NCBI RefSeq assembly: GCF_021018805.1
Contig: NW_026961082.1
Location: 124,001-188,000 of the forward strand
Direction of reading: 5' to 3'
Length of the DNA stretch: 64,000 nucleotides
Source of the DNA: Prinia subflava
Taxonomy: Eukaryota; Chordata; Aves; Passeriformes; Cisticolidae
The notes under the pieces are model-generated. The model worked only from the letters and a program-made list of their open reading frames with translations, did not search any database and had not been told where the DNA came from. Of the stretch, positions 36,599 through 49,340 are shown in pieces (position 1 is the first letter of the stretch; every line of letters starts with the position of its first letter). The position numbers were made by a program, and so were the translations under genes.

Positions 36599-39210
36599 TG
36601 ATCCGTCTCTGCAGACGAGGAACACACCAACTGGTACAAAATATACTTCACTTGTGAAAAAGGGGCAAGAAAGTGTCTGCAGCAGCTTCTCTGCTTGCTG
36701 CAAACACAGACAACCAACAGGACTTGTGTCTTGAGAAAACCAACACAGCAACAGCAAAGCATAGTGTTCTACAGAGCTCTTCCATGGAAAACAAGCAATT
36801 TAGATCCTAAAACCTTTGCTCTTGCTCTGCAGACGAGGAATACACAAACTGGTACAAAATATACTTCACTAGTGGAAAAGGAGCAAGAAAGTGTCTGCAG
36901 CAGCTTCTCTGCTTGCTGAAAACACAGAGAACAAACAGGGCTTGTGTCTTGAGAAAACAAACACAGCAACAGCAAAGCATAGTGTTCTACATAGCTCTTC
37001 CATGGAAAACAAGCAATTTAGATCCTAAAACCTTTGCTCTTGCTCTGCAGACGAGGAATACACCAACTGGTACAAAATATACTTCACTTGTGGAAAAGGG
37101 GCAAGAAAGTGTCTGCAGCAGCTTCTCTGCTTGCTGAAAACACATACAACTAACAAGGCTTGTGTCTTGAGAAAACCAACACAGTAACAGCAAAGCACAG
37201 TGTTCTACATATCTCTTCCAAGGAAATCAAGCAATTTAGGTCCTAAAACCTTTGCTCCTGCTCTCCAGACGAGGAATACACCAACTGGTACAAAATATAC
37301 GTCAGTAGTGGAGAAAGCAGGTACGTGTCTTCAAGAGCTTCTCTGCTCGCTGCAAGTACAGAGAACAAACAAAGTTTGTTTCTTGAGAAAACCAACACAG
37401 CAACAGCAAAGCATAGTGTTCTACATAGCTCTTCCATGGAAAACAAGCAATTTAGATCCTAAAACCTTTGCTCTTGCTCTGCAGACGAGGAATACACCAA
37501 CTGGTACAAAATATACTTCACTTGTGGAAAAGGGGCAAGAAAGTGTCTGCAGCAGCTTCTCTGCTTGCTGAAAACACAGGGAACAAACAGGGTTTGTGTC
37601 TTGAGAAAACCAACACAGCAACAGCAAAGCACAGTGTTCTACATATCTCTTCCAAGGAAATCAAGCAATTTAGATCCTAAAACCTTTGCTCTTGCTCTGC
37701 AGACAAGGAATACACCAACTGGTACAAAATATACTTCACTTGTGGAAAAGGGGCAAGAAAGTGTCTGCAGCAGCTTCTCTGCTTGCTGAAAACACAGGGA
37801 ACAAACAGGGTTTGTGTCTTTAGAAAACCAACACAGCAACAGCAAAGCATAGTGTTCTTAATAGCTCTTCCATGGAAAACAAGCAATTTAGATCCTAAAA
37901 CCTTTGCTCTTGCTCTGCAGACGAGGAATACACCAACTGGTACAAAATATACTTCACTAGTGGAAAAGGGGCAAGAAAGTGTCTGCAGCAGCTTCTCTGC
38001 TTGCTGAAAACACAGGGAACAAACAGGGTTTGTGTCTTGAGAAAACCAACACAGCAACAGCAAAGCACAGTGTTCTACATATCTCTTCCAAGGAAAACAA
38101 GCAATTTAGGTCCTAAAACCTTTGCTCCTGCTCTGCAGACGAGGAATACACCAACTGGTACAAAATATACTTCACTAGTGGAAAAGGGGCAAGAAAGTGT
38201 CTGCAGCAGCTTTTCTGCTCGCTGGAAACACATACAACTAACAAGGCTTTTGTCTTGAGAAAACCAACACAGTAACAGCAAAGCACAGTGTTCTACATAT
38301 CTCTTCCAAGGAAATCAAGCAATTTAGGTCCTAAAACCTCTGCTCCTGCTCTCCAGACGAGGAATACACCAACTGGTACAAAATATACGTCAGTAGTGGA
38401 GAAAGCAGGTACGTGTCTTCAAGAGCTTCTCTGCTCGCTGCAAGTACAGAGAACAAACAGGGTTTGTTTCTTGAGAAAACCAACACAGCAACAGCAAAGC
38501 ATAGTGTTCTACAGAGCTCTTCCATGGAAATCAAGCAATTTAGGTCCTAACACATTTGCTCTTGCTTTGCAGACGAGGAACACACCAACTGGTACAAAAT
38601 ATACTTCACTTGTGGAAAAGGGGCAAGAAAGTGTCTGCAGCAGCTTCTCTGCTTGCTGCAAACACAGACAACCAACAGGACTTGTGTCTTGAGAAAACCA
38701 ACACAGCAACAGCAAAGCATAGTGTTCTACATAGCTCTTCCATGGAAAACAAGCAATTTAGATCCTAAAACCTTTGCTCTTGCTCTGCAGACGAGGAATA
38801 CACAAACTGGTACAAAATATACTTCACTAGTGGAAAAGGAGCAAGAAAGTGTCTGCAGCAGCTTCTCTGCTTGCTGAAAACACAGAGAACAAACAGGGCT
38901 TGTGTCTTGAGAAAACAAACACAGCAACCGAAAATCATAGTGTTATACATAGCTCTTCCATGGAAAACAAGCAATTTAGATCCTAAAACCTTTGCTCTTG
39001 CTCTGCAGACGAGGAATACACCAACTGGTACAAAATATACTTCACTTGTGGAAAAGGGGCAAGAAAGTGTCTGCAGCAGCTTTTCTGCTCGCTGGAAACA
39101 CATACAACTAACAAGGCTTGTGTCTTGAGAAAACCAACACAGCAACAGCAAAGCACAGTGTTCTACATATCTCTTCCAAGGAAATCAAGCAATTTAGGTC
39201 CTAAAACCTT
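36599..39210 (+). repeat. D-anchored HOR, about 12 monomers, truncated copy 3
   Basis: Matches copy 2 at a 2830-bp offset, including B at 37253 and 38341, TCTTAATAGC near 37857 and GTGTTATAC near 38940. At 39211, where copies 1 and 2 have the chimera followed by a D, this copy runs into a full B monomer and the D does not recur. The tandem series therefore ends here, probably by an exchange in or near the monomer at 39211. Confidence 0.87.
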
Positions 39211-40869
39211 TGCTCCTGCTCTCCAGACGAGGAATACACCAACTGGTACAAAATATACGTCAGTAGTGGAGAAAGCAGGTACGTGTCTTCAAGAGCTTCT
39301 CTGCTCGCTGCAAGTACAGAGAACAAACAGGGTTTGTTTCTTGAGAAAACCAACACAGCAACAGCAAAGCATAGTGTTCTACAGAGCTCTTCCATGGAAA
39401 TCAAGCAATTTAGGTCCTAACACCTTTGCTCTTGCTCTGCAGACGAGGAATACACCAACTGGTACAAAATATACTTCACTTGTGGAAAAGGGGCAAGAAA
39501 GTGTCTGCAGCAGCTTCTCTGCTTGCTGCAAACACAGACAACCAACAGGACTTGTGTCTTGAGAAAACCGACACAGCAACAGCAAAGCATAGTGTTCTAC
39601 ATAGCTCTTCCATGGAAAACAAGCAATTTAGATCCTAAAACCTTTGCTCTTGCTCTGCAGACGAGGAATACACCAACTGGTACAAAATATACTTCACTAG
39701 TGGAAAAGGAGCAAGAAAGGGTCTGCAGCAGCTTCTCTGCTTGCTGAAAACACAGACAACCAACAAGACTTGTGTCTTGAGAAAACCAACACAGCAACAG
39801 CAAAGCATAGTGTTCTACATAGCTCTTCCATGGAAAACAAGCAATTTAGATCCTAAAACCTTTGCTCTTGCTCTGCAGACTAGGAATACACCAACTGGTA
39901 CAAAATATACTTCACTTGTGGAAAAGGGGCAAGAAAGTGTCTGCAGCAGCTTCTCTGCTTGCTGAAAACACAGGGAACAAACAGGGTTTGTGTCTTTAGA
40001 AAACCAACACAGCAACAGCAAAGCATAGTGTTCTACATAGCTCTTCCATGGAAAACAAGCAATTTAGATCCTAAAACCTTTGCTCTTGCTCTGCAGACGA
40101 GGAATACACCAACTGGTACAAAATATACTTCACTTGTGGAAAAGGGGCAAGAAAGTGTCTGCAGCAGCTTTTCTGCTCGCTGGAAACACATACAACTAAC
40201 AAGGCTTGTGTCTTGAGAAAACCAACACAGCAACAGCAAAGCACAGTGTTCTACATATCTCTTCCAAGGAAATCAAGCAATTTAGGTCCTAAAACCTTTG
40301 CTCCTGCTCTCCAGACGAGGAATACACCAACTGGTACAAAATATACGTCAGTAGTGGAGAAAGCAGGTACGTGTCTTCAAGAGCTTCTCTGCTCGCTGCA
40401 AGTACAGAGAACAAACAGGGTTTGTTTCTTGAGAAAACCGACACAGCAACAGCAAAGCATAGTGTTCTACAGAGCTCTTCCATGGAAATCAAGGAATTTA
40501 GGTCCTAACACCTTTGCTCTTGCTCTGCAGACGAGGAATACACCAACTGGTACAAAATATACTTCACTTGTGAAAAAGGGGCAAGAAAGTGTCTGCAGCA
40601 GCTTCTCTGCTTGCTGCAAACACAGACAACCAACAGGACTTGTGTCTTGAGAAAACCAACACAGCAACAGCAAAGCATAGTGTTCTACAGAGCTCTTCCA
40701 TGGAAAACAAGCAATTTAGATCCTAAAACCTTTGCTCTTGCTCTGCAGACAAGGAATACACCAACTGGTACAAAATATACTTCACTTGTGAAAAAGGGGC
40801 AAGAAAGTGTCTGCAGCAGCTTCTCTGCTTGCTGAAAACACAGGGAACAAACAGGGTTTGTGTCTTTAG
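39211..40869 (+). repeat. Mosaic array segment, no long local duplicate
   Basis: Contains B at 39211 and 40299. The stretch around 39.5-40.1 kb resembles 19.5-20.1 kb at an offset of 20,021 bp, sharing GACTAGGAATAC (near 39879 and 19859) and the neighbouring GAAAACACAGACAACC monomer. A private AAAGGGTCTGC occurs near 39717, and AAGGAATTTAGG near 40493. Confidence 0.75.
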
Positions 40870-42609
40870 AAAACCAACACAGCAACAGCAAAGCATAGTG
40901 TTCTACATAGCTCTTCCATGGAAAACAAGCAATTTAGATCCTAAAACCTTTGCTCTTGCTCTGCAGACGAGGAATACACCAACTGGTACAAAATATACTT
41001 CACTTGTGGAAAAGGGGCAAGAAAGTGTCTGCAGCAGCTTCTCTGCTTGCTGAAAACACAGGGAACAAACAGGGTTTGTGTCTTGAGAAAACCAACACAG
41101 CAACAGCAAAGCACAGTGTTCTACATATCTCTTCCAAGGAAATCAAGCAATTTAGGTCCTAAAACCTTTGCTCCTGCTCTGCAGACGAGGAATACACCAA
41201 CTGGTACAAAATATACTTCACTTGTGGAAAAGGGGCAAGAAAGTGTTTGCAGCAGCTTCTCTGCTTGCTGAAAACACAGGGAACAAACAGGGTTTGTGTC
41301 TTTAGAAAACCAACACAGCAACAGCAAAGCATAGTGTTCTACATAGCTCTTCCATGGAAAACAAGCAATTTAGATCCTAAAACCTTTGCTCTTGCTCTGC
41401 AGACGAGGAATACACCAAGTGGTACAAAATATACTTCACTTGTGGAAAAGGGGCAAGAAAGTGTCTGCAGCAGCTTCTCTGCTTGCTGAAAACACAGGGA
41501 ACAAACAGGGTTTGTGTCTTGAGAAAACCAACACAGCAACAGCAAAGCACAGTGTTCTACATATCTCTTCCAAGGAAATCAAGCAATTTAGGTCCTAAAA
41601 CCTTTGCTCCTGCTCTGCAGACGAGGAATACACCAACTGGTACAAAATATACTTCACTTGTGGAAAAGGGGCAAGAAAGTGTCTGCAGCAGCTTTTCTGC
41701 TCGCTGGAAACACATACAACTAACAAGGCTTGTGTCTTGAGAAAACCAACACAGCAACAGCAAAGCACAGTGTTCTACATATCTCTTCCAAGGAAATCAA
41801 GCAATTTAGGTCCTAAAACCTTTGCTCCTGCTCTCCAGACGAGGAATACACCAACTGGTACAAAATATACGTCAGTAGTGGAGAAAGCAGGTACGTGTCT
41901 TCAAGAGCTTCTCTGCTCGCTGCAAGTACAGAGAACAAACAGGGTTTGTTTCTTGAGAAAACCAACACAGCAACAGCAAAGCATAGTGTTCTACAGAGCT
42001 CTTCCATGGAAATCAAGCAATTTAGGTCCTAACACATTTGCTCTTGCTTTGCAGACGAGGAACACACCAACTGGTACAAAATATACTTCACTTGTGGAAA
42101 AGGGGCAAGAAAGTGTCTGCAGCAGCTTCTCTGCTTGCTGCAAACACAGACAACCAACAGGACTTGTGTCTTGAGAAAACCAACACAGCAACAGCAAAGC
42201 ATAGTGTTCTACAGAGCTCTTCCATGGAAAACAAGCAATTTAGATCCTAAAACCTTTGCTCTTGCTCTGCAGAAGAGGAATACACCAACTGGTACAAAAT
42301 ATACTTCACTTGTGGAAAAGGGGCAAGAAAGTGTCTGCAGCAGCTTTTCTGCTCGCTGGAAACACATACAACCAACAAGACTTGTGTCTTGAGAAAACCA
42401 ACACAGTAACAGCAAAGCATAGTGTTCTACAGAGCTCTTCCATGGAAATCAAGCAATTTTAGTCCTAAAACCTTTGCTCTTGCTTTGCAGACGAGGAACA
42501 CACCAACTGGTACAAAATATACGTCAGTAGTGGAGAAAGCAGGTACGTGTCTTCAAGAGCTTCTCTGCTTGCTGAAAACACAGGGAACAAACAGGGCTTG
42601 TGTGTTTAG
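40870..42609 (+). repeat. 8-monomer tandem duplication, copy 1 (1740 bp)
   Basis: The order of variants repeats at exactly 1740 bp (six 218-bp and two 216-bp monomers): B 41823 to 43563, and GTGTTTGCAGC near 41244 to near 42984. A private CCAAGTGG near 41417 separates it from copy 2. The left edge lies just after GTGTCTTTAG near 40868, and the corresponding position 1740 bp on reads GTGTGTTTAG. Confidence 0.87.
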
Positions 42610-44086
42610 AAAACCAACACAGCAACAGCAAAGCATAGTGTTCTACATAGCTCTTCCATGGAAAACAAGCAATTTAGATCCTAAAACCTTTGCTCTTGCT
42701 CTGCAGACGAGGAATACACCAACTGGTACAAAATATACTTCACTTGTGGAAAAGGGGCAAGAAAGTGTCTGCAGCAGCTTCTCTGCTTGCTGAAAACACA
42801 GGGAACAAACAGGGTTTGTGTCTTGAGAAAACCAACACAGCAACAGCAAAGCACAGTGTTCTACATATCTCTTCCAAGGAAATCAAGCAATTTAGGTCCT
42901 AAAACCTTTGCTCCTGCTCTGCAGACGAGGAATACACCAACTGGTACAAAATATACTTCACTTGTGGAAAAGGGGCAAGAAAGTGTTTGCAGCAGCTTCT
43001 CTGCTTGCTGAAAACACAGGGAACAAACAGGGTTTGTGTCTTTAGAAAACCAACACAGCAACAGCAAAGCATAGTGTTCTACATAGCTCTTCCATGGAAA
43101 ACAAGCAATTTAGATCCTAAAACCTTTGCTCTTGCTCTGCAGACGAGGAATACACCAACTGGTACAAAATATACTTCACTTGTGGAAAAGGGGCAAGAAA
43201 GTGTCTGCAGCAGCTTCTCTGCTTGCTGAAAACACAGGGAACAAACAGGGTTTGTGTCTTGAGAAAACCAACACAGCAACAGCAAAGCACAGTGTTCTAC
43301 ATATCTCTTCCAAGGAAATCAAGCAATTTAGGTCCTAAAACCTTTGCTCCTGCTCTGCAGACGAGGAATACACCAACTGGTACAAAATATACTTCACTTG
43401 TGGAAAAGGGGCAAGAAAGTGTCTGCAGCAGCTTTTCTGCTCGCTGGAAACACATACAACTAACAAGGCTTGTGTCTTGAGAAAACCAACACAGCAACAG
43501 CAAAGCACAGTGTTCTACATATCTCTTCCAAGGAAATCAAGCAATTTAGGTCCTAAAACCTTTGCTCCTGCTCTCCAGACGAGGAATACACCAACTGGTA
43601 CAAAATATACGTCAGTAGTGGAGAAAGCAGGTACGTGTCTTCAAGAGCTTCTCTGCTCGCTGCAAGTACAGAGAACAAACAGGGTTTGTTTCTTGAGAAA
43701 ACCAACACAGCAACAGCAAAGCATAGTGTTCTACAGAGCTCTTCCATGGAAATCAAGCAATTTAGGTCCTAACACATTTGCTCTTGCTTTGCAGACGAGG
43801 AACACACCAACTGGTACAAAATATACTTCACTTGTGGAAAAGGGGCAAGAAAGTGTCTGCAGCAGCTTCTCTGCTTGCTGCAAACACAGACAACCAACAG
43901 GACTTGTGTCTTGAGAAAACCAACACAGCAACAGCAAAGCATAGTGTTCTACAGAGCTCTTCCATGGAAAACAAGCAATTTAGATCCTAAAACCTTTGCT
44001 CTTGCTCTGCAGAAGAGGAATACACCAACTGGTACAAAATATACTTCACTTGTGGAAAAGGGGCAAGAAAGTGTCTGCAGCAGCTT
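42610..44086 (+). repeat. 8-monomer tandem duplication, copy 2 (truncated)
   Basis: Follows copy 1 directly. It stops matching at 44087, where copy 1 reads CAGCTTTTCTGCTCGCTGG and this copy reads CAGCTTCTCTGCTTGCTG. The C monomer of copy 1 (42475) therefore has no partner here. Confidence 0.85.
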
Positions 44087-46219
44087 CTCTGCTTGCTGAA
44101 AACACAGGGAACAAACAGGGTTTGTGTTTTTAGAAAACCAACACAGCAACAGCAAAGCATAGTGTTCTACATAGCTCTTCCATGGAAAACAAGCAATTCA
44201 GATCCTAAAACCTTTGCTCTTGCTCTGCAGACGAGGAATACACCAACTGGTACAAAATATACTTCACTTGTGGAAAAGGGGCAAGAAAGTGTCTGCAGCA
44301 GCTTCTCTGCTTGCTGAAAACACAGGGAACAAACAGGGTTTGTGTCTTGAGAAAACCAACACAGCAACAGCAAAGCACAGTGTTCTACATATCTCTTCCA
44401 AGGAAATCAAGCAATTTAGGTCCTAAAACCTTTGCTCCTGCTCTCCAGACGAGGAATACACCAACTGGTACAAAATATACTTCACTAGTGGAAACGGAGC
44501 AAGAAAGTGTCTGCAGCAGCTTTTCTGCTCGCTGGAAACACATACAACCAACAAGACTTGTGTCTTGAGAAAACCAACACAGTAACAGCAAAGCATAGTG
44601 TTCTACAGAGCTCTTCCATGGAAATCAAGCAATTTTAGTCCTAAAACCTTTGCTCTTGCTTTGCAGACAAGGAACACACCAACTGGTACAAAATATACGT
44701 CAGTAGTGGAGAAAGCAGGTACGTGTCTTCAAGAGCTTCTCTGCTTGCTGAAAACACAGGGAACAAACAGGGCTTGTGTGTTTAGAAAACCAACACAGCA
44801 ACAGCAAATCATAGTGTTCTTAATAGCTCTTCCAATGAAATCAAGCAATTTAGGTCCTAAAACCTTTGATCCGTCTCTGCAGACGAGGAATACACCAACT
44901 GGTACAAAATATACTTCACTTGTGAAAAAGGGGCAAGAAAGTGTCTGCAGCAGCTTCTCTGCTTGCTGCAAACACAGACAACCAACAGGACTTGTGTCTT
45001 GAGAAAACCAACACAGCAACAGCAAAGCATAGTGTTCTACATAGCTCTTCCATGGAAAACAAGCAATTTAGATCCTAAAACCTTTGCTCTTGCTCTGCAG
45101 ACGAGGAATACACCAACTGGTACAAAATATACTTCACTAGTGGAAAAGGAGCAAGAAAGTGTCTGCAGCAGCTTCTCTGCTTGCTGAAAACACAGGGAAC
45201 AAACAGGGTTTGTGTCTTGAGAAAACCAACACAGCAACAGCAAAGCACAGTGTTCTACATACCTCTTCCAAGGAAATCAAGCAATTTAGGTCCTAAAACC
45301 TTTGCTCCTGCTCTGCAGACGAGGAATACACCAACTGGTACAAAATATACTTCACTTGTGGAAAAGGGGCAAGAAAGTGTCTGCAGCAGCTTTTCTGCTC
45401 GCTGGAAACACATACAACTAACAAGGCTTGTGTCTTTAGAAAACCAACACAGCAACAGCAAAGCATAGTGTTCTACATAGCTCTTCCATGGAAAACAAGC
45501 AATTTAGATCCTAAAACCTTTGCTCTTGCTCTGCAGACGAGGAATACACCAACTGGTACAAAATATACTTCACTTGTGGAAAAGGGGCAAGAAAGTGTCT
45601 GCAGCAGCTTCTCTGCTTGCTGAAAACACAGAGAACAAACAGGGTTTGTGTCTTGAGAAAACCAACACAGCAACAGCAAAGCACAGTGTTCTACATATCT
45701 CTTCCATGGAAAACAAGCAATTTAGATCCTAAAACCTTTGCTCTTGCTCTGCAGACTAGGAATACACCAACTGGTACAAAATATACTTCACTTGTAAAAA
45801 GGGGCAAGAAAGTGTCTGCAGCAGCTTCTCTGCTTGCTGAAAACACAGGGAACAAACAGGGTTTGTGTCTTTAGAAAACCAACACAGCAACAGCAAAGCA
45901 TAGTGTTCTACATAGCTCTTCCATGGAAAACAAGCAATTTAGATCCTAAAACCTTTGCTCTTGCTCTGCAGACGAGGAATACACCAACTGGTACAAAATA
46001 TACTTCACTTGTGGAAAAGGGGCAAGAAAGTGTCTGCAGCAGCTTCTCTGCTTGCTGAAAACACAGGGAACAAACAGGGTTTGTGTCTTGAGAAAACCAA
46101 CACAGCAACAGCAAAGCATAGTGTTCTACATATCTCTTCCAAGGAAATCAAGCAATTTAGATCCTAAAACCTTTGCTCTTGCTCTGCAGACAAGGAATAC
46201 ACCAACTGGTACAAAATAT
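44087..46219 (+). repeat. Mosaic array segment with C-D pair
   Basis: Contains the B-left/A-body chimera at 44433, C at 44651, D at 44867 and the chimera at 46174. Rare variants are AGCAATTCAG near 44196, GGAAACGGAGC near 44490, GCAAATCATAG near 44806 and CATACCTCTTCC near 45258. The GTAAAAAGGGG one-base deletion near 45795 sits in a monomer (45739) that does not follow a B, unlike the other cases. Confidence 0.75.
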
Positions 46220-49200
46220 ACTTCAGTAGTGGAGAAAGCAGGTACGTGTCTTCAAGAGCTTCTCTGCTCGCTGCAAGTACAGAGAACAAACAGGGTTTGT
46301 TTCTTGAGAAAACCAACACAGCAACAGCAAAGCATAGTGTTCTACAGAGCTCTTCCATGGAAATCAAGCAATTTAGGTCCTAACACATTTGCTCTTGCTT
46401 TGCAGACGAGGAACACACCAACTGGTACAAAATATACTTCACTTGTAAAAAGGGGCAAGAAAGTGTCTGCAGCAGCTTCTCTGCTTGCTGCAAACACAGA
46501 CAACCAACAGGACTTGTGTCTTGAGAAAACCAACACAGCAACAGCAAAGCATAGTGTTCTACAGAGCTCTTCCATGGAAAACAAGCAATTTAGATCCTAA
46601 AACCTTTGCTCTTGCTCTGCAGAAGAGGAATACACCAACTGGTACAAAATATACTTCACTTGTGGAAAAGGGGCAAGAAAGTGTCTGCAGCAGCTTTTCT
46701 GCTCGCTGGAAACACATACAACCAACAAGACTTGTGTCTTGAGAAAACCAACACAGTAACAGCAAAGCATAGTGTTCTACAGAGCTCTTCCATGGAAATC
46801 AAGCAATTTTAGTCCTAAAACCTTTGCTCTTGCTTTGCAGACGAGGAACACACCAACTGGTACAAAATATACGTCAGTAGTGGAGAAAGCAGGTACGTGT
46901 CTTCAAGAGCTTCTCTGCTTGCTGAAAACACAGGGAACAAACAGGGCTTGTGTGTTTAGAAAACCAACACAGCAACAGCAAAGCATAGTGTTCTTAATAG
47001 CTCTTCCATGGAAATCAAGCAATTTAGGTCCTAACACCTTTGCTCTTGCTCTGCAGACGAGGAATACACCAACTGGTACAAAATATACTTCACTTGTGAA
47101 AAAGGGGAAAGAAAGTGTCTGCAGCAGCTTCTCTGCTTGCTGCAAACACAGACAACCAACAGGACTTGTGTCTTGAGAAAACCAACACAGCAACAGCAAA
47201 GCATAGTGTTCTACAGAGCTCTTCCATGGAAAACAAGCAATTTAGATCCTAAAACCTTTGCTCTTGCTCTGCAGACGAGGAATACACAAACTGGTACAAA
47301 ATATACTTCACTAGTGGAAAAGGAGCAAGAAAGTGTCTGCAGCAGCTTCTCTGCTTGCTGAAAACACAGAGAACAAACAGGGCTTGTGTCTTGAGAAAAC
47401 AAACACAGCAACAGCAAAGCATAGTGTTCTACATAGCTCTTCCATGGAAAACAAGCAATTTAGATCCTAAAACCTTTGCTCTTGCTCTGCAGACGAGGAA
47501 TACACCAACTGGTACAAAATATACTTCACTTGTGGAAAAGGGGCAAGAAAGTGTCTGCAGCAGCTTCTCTGCTTGCTGAAAACACAGGGAACAAACAGGG
47601 TTTGTGTCTTGAGAAAACCAACACAGCAACAGCAAAGCACAGTGTTCTACATATCTCTTCCAAGGAAATCAAGCAATTTAGGTCCTAAAACCTTTGCTCT
47701 TGCTCTGCAGACAAGGAATACACCAACTGGTACAAAATATACTTCACTTGTGGAAAATGGGCAAGAAAGTGTCTGCAGCAGCTTCTCTGCTTGCTGAAAA
47801 CACAGGGAACAAACAGGGTTTGTGTCTTTAGAAAACCAACACAGCAACAGCAAAGCATAGTGTTCTACATAGCTCTTCCATGGAAAACAAGCAATTTAGA
47901 TCCTAAAACCTTTGCTCTTGCTCTGCAGACGAGGAATACACCAACTGGTACAAAATATACTTCACTTGTGGAAAAGGGGCAAGAAAGTGTCTGCAGCAGC
48001 TTCTCTGCTTGCTGAAAACACAGGGAACAAACAGGGTTTGTGTCTTGAGAAAACCAACACAGCAACAGCAAAGCACAGTGTTCTACATATCTCTTCCAAG
48101 GAAATCAAGCAATTTAGGTCCTAAAACCTTTGCTCCTGCTCTGCAGACGAGGAATACACCAACTGGTACAAAATATACTTCACTAGTGGAAAAGGAGCAA
48201 GAAAGTGTCTGCAGCAGCTTCTCTGCTTGCTGAAAACACAGAGAACAAACAGGGTTTGTGTCTTTAGAAAACCAACACAGCAACAGCAAAGCATAGTGTT
48301 CTACATAGCTCTTCCATGGAAAACAAGCAATTTAGATCCTAAAACCTTTGCTCTTGCTCTGCAGACGAGGAATACACCAACTGGTACAAAATATACTTCA
48401 CTTGTGGAAAAGGGGCAAGAAAGTGTCTGCAGCAGCTTCTCTGCTTGCTGAAAACACAGGGAACAAACAGGGTTTGTGTCTTGAGAAAACCAACACAGCA
48501 ACAGCAAAGCACAGTGTTCTACATATCTCTTCCATGGAAATCAAGCAATTTAAGTCCTAAAACCTTTGCTCTTGCTTTGCAGACGAGGAACACACCAACT
48601 GGTACAAAATATACTTCACTTGTGAAAAAGGGGCAAGAAAGTGTCTGCAGCAGCTTCTCTGCTTGCTGAAAACACAGGGAACAAACAGGGTTTGTGTCTT
48701 GAGAAAACCAACACAGCAACAGCAAAGCATAGTGTTCTACATAGCTCTTCCATGGAAAACAAGCAATTTAGATCCTAAAACCTTTGCTCTTGCTCTGCAG
48801 ACGAGGAATACACCAACTGGTACAAAATATACTTCACTTGTGGAAAAGGGGCAAGAAAATGTCTGCAGCAGCTTCTCTGCTTGCTGAAAACACAGGGAAC
48901 AAACAGGGTTTGTGTCTTGAGAAAACCAACACAGCAACAGCAAAGCACAGTGTTCTACATATCTCTTCCAAGGAAATCAAGCAATTTAGGTCCTAAAACC
49001 TTTGCTCTTGCTCTGCAGACAAGGAATACACCAACTGGTACAAAATATACTTCACTTGTGGAAAAGGGGCAAGAAAGTGTCTGCAGCAGCTTCTCTGCTT
49101 GCTGAAAACACAGGGAACAAACAGGGTTTGTGTCTTTAGAAAACCAACACAGCAACAGCAAAGCATAGTGTTCTACATAGCTCTTCCATGGAAAACAAGC

Positions 49201-49340
49201 AATTTAGATCCTAAAACCTTTGCTCTTGCTCTGCAGACGAGGAATACACCAACTGGTACAAAATATACTTCACTTGTGGAAAAGGGGCAAGAAAGTGTCT
49301 GCAGCAGCTTCTCTGCTTGCTGAAAACACAGGGAACAAAC
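46220..49340 (+). repeat. Block resembling 21.2-24.3 kb (offset 25,024 bp)
   Basis: The order of marker monomers matches 21196-24316 at a constant 25,024 bp: the one-base-deleted monomer after the B, C 21801 to 46825, and the AATTTAAGTCC monomer near 23524 to 48548. The match is patchy. The D at 22017 is replaced by an ordinary monomer at 47041, and two GCTGTTGC monomers (23760, 24197) correspond to GCTCTTGC. It overlaps the 14-monomer duplication that begins at about 47714. Confidence 0.75.
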
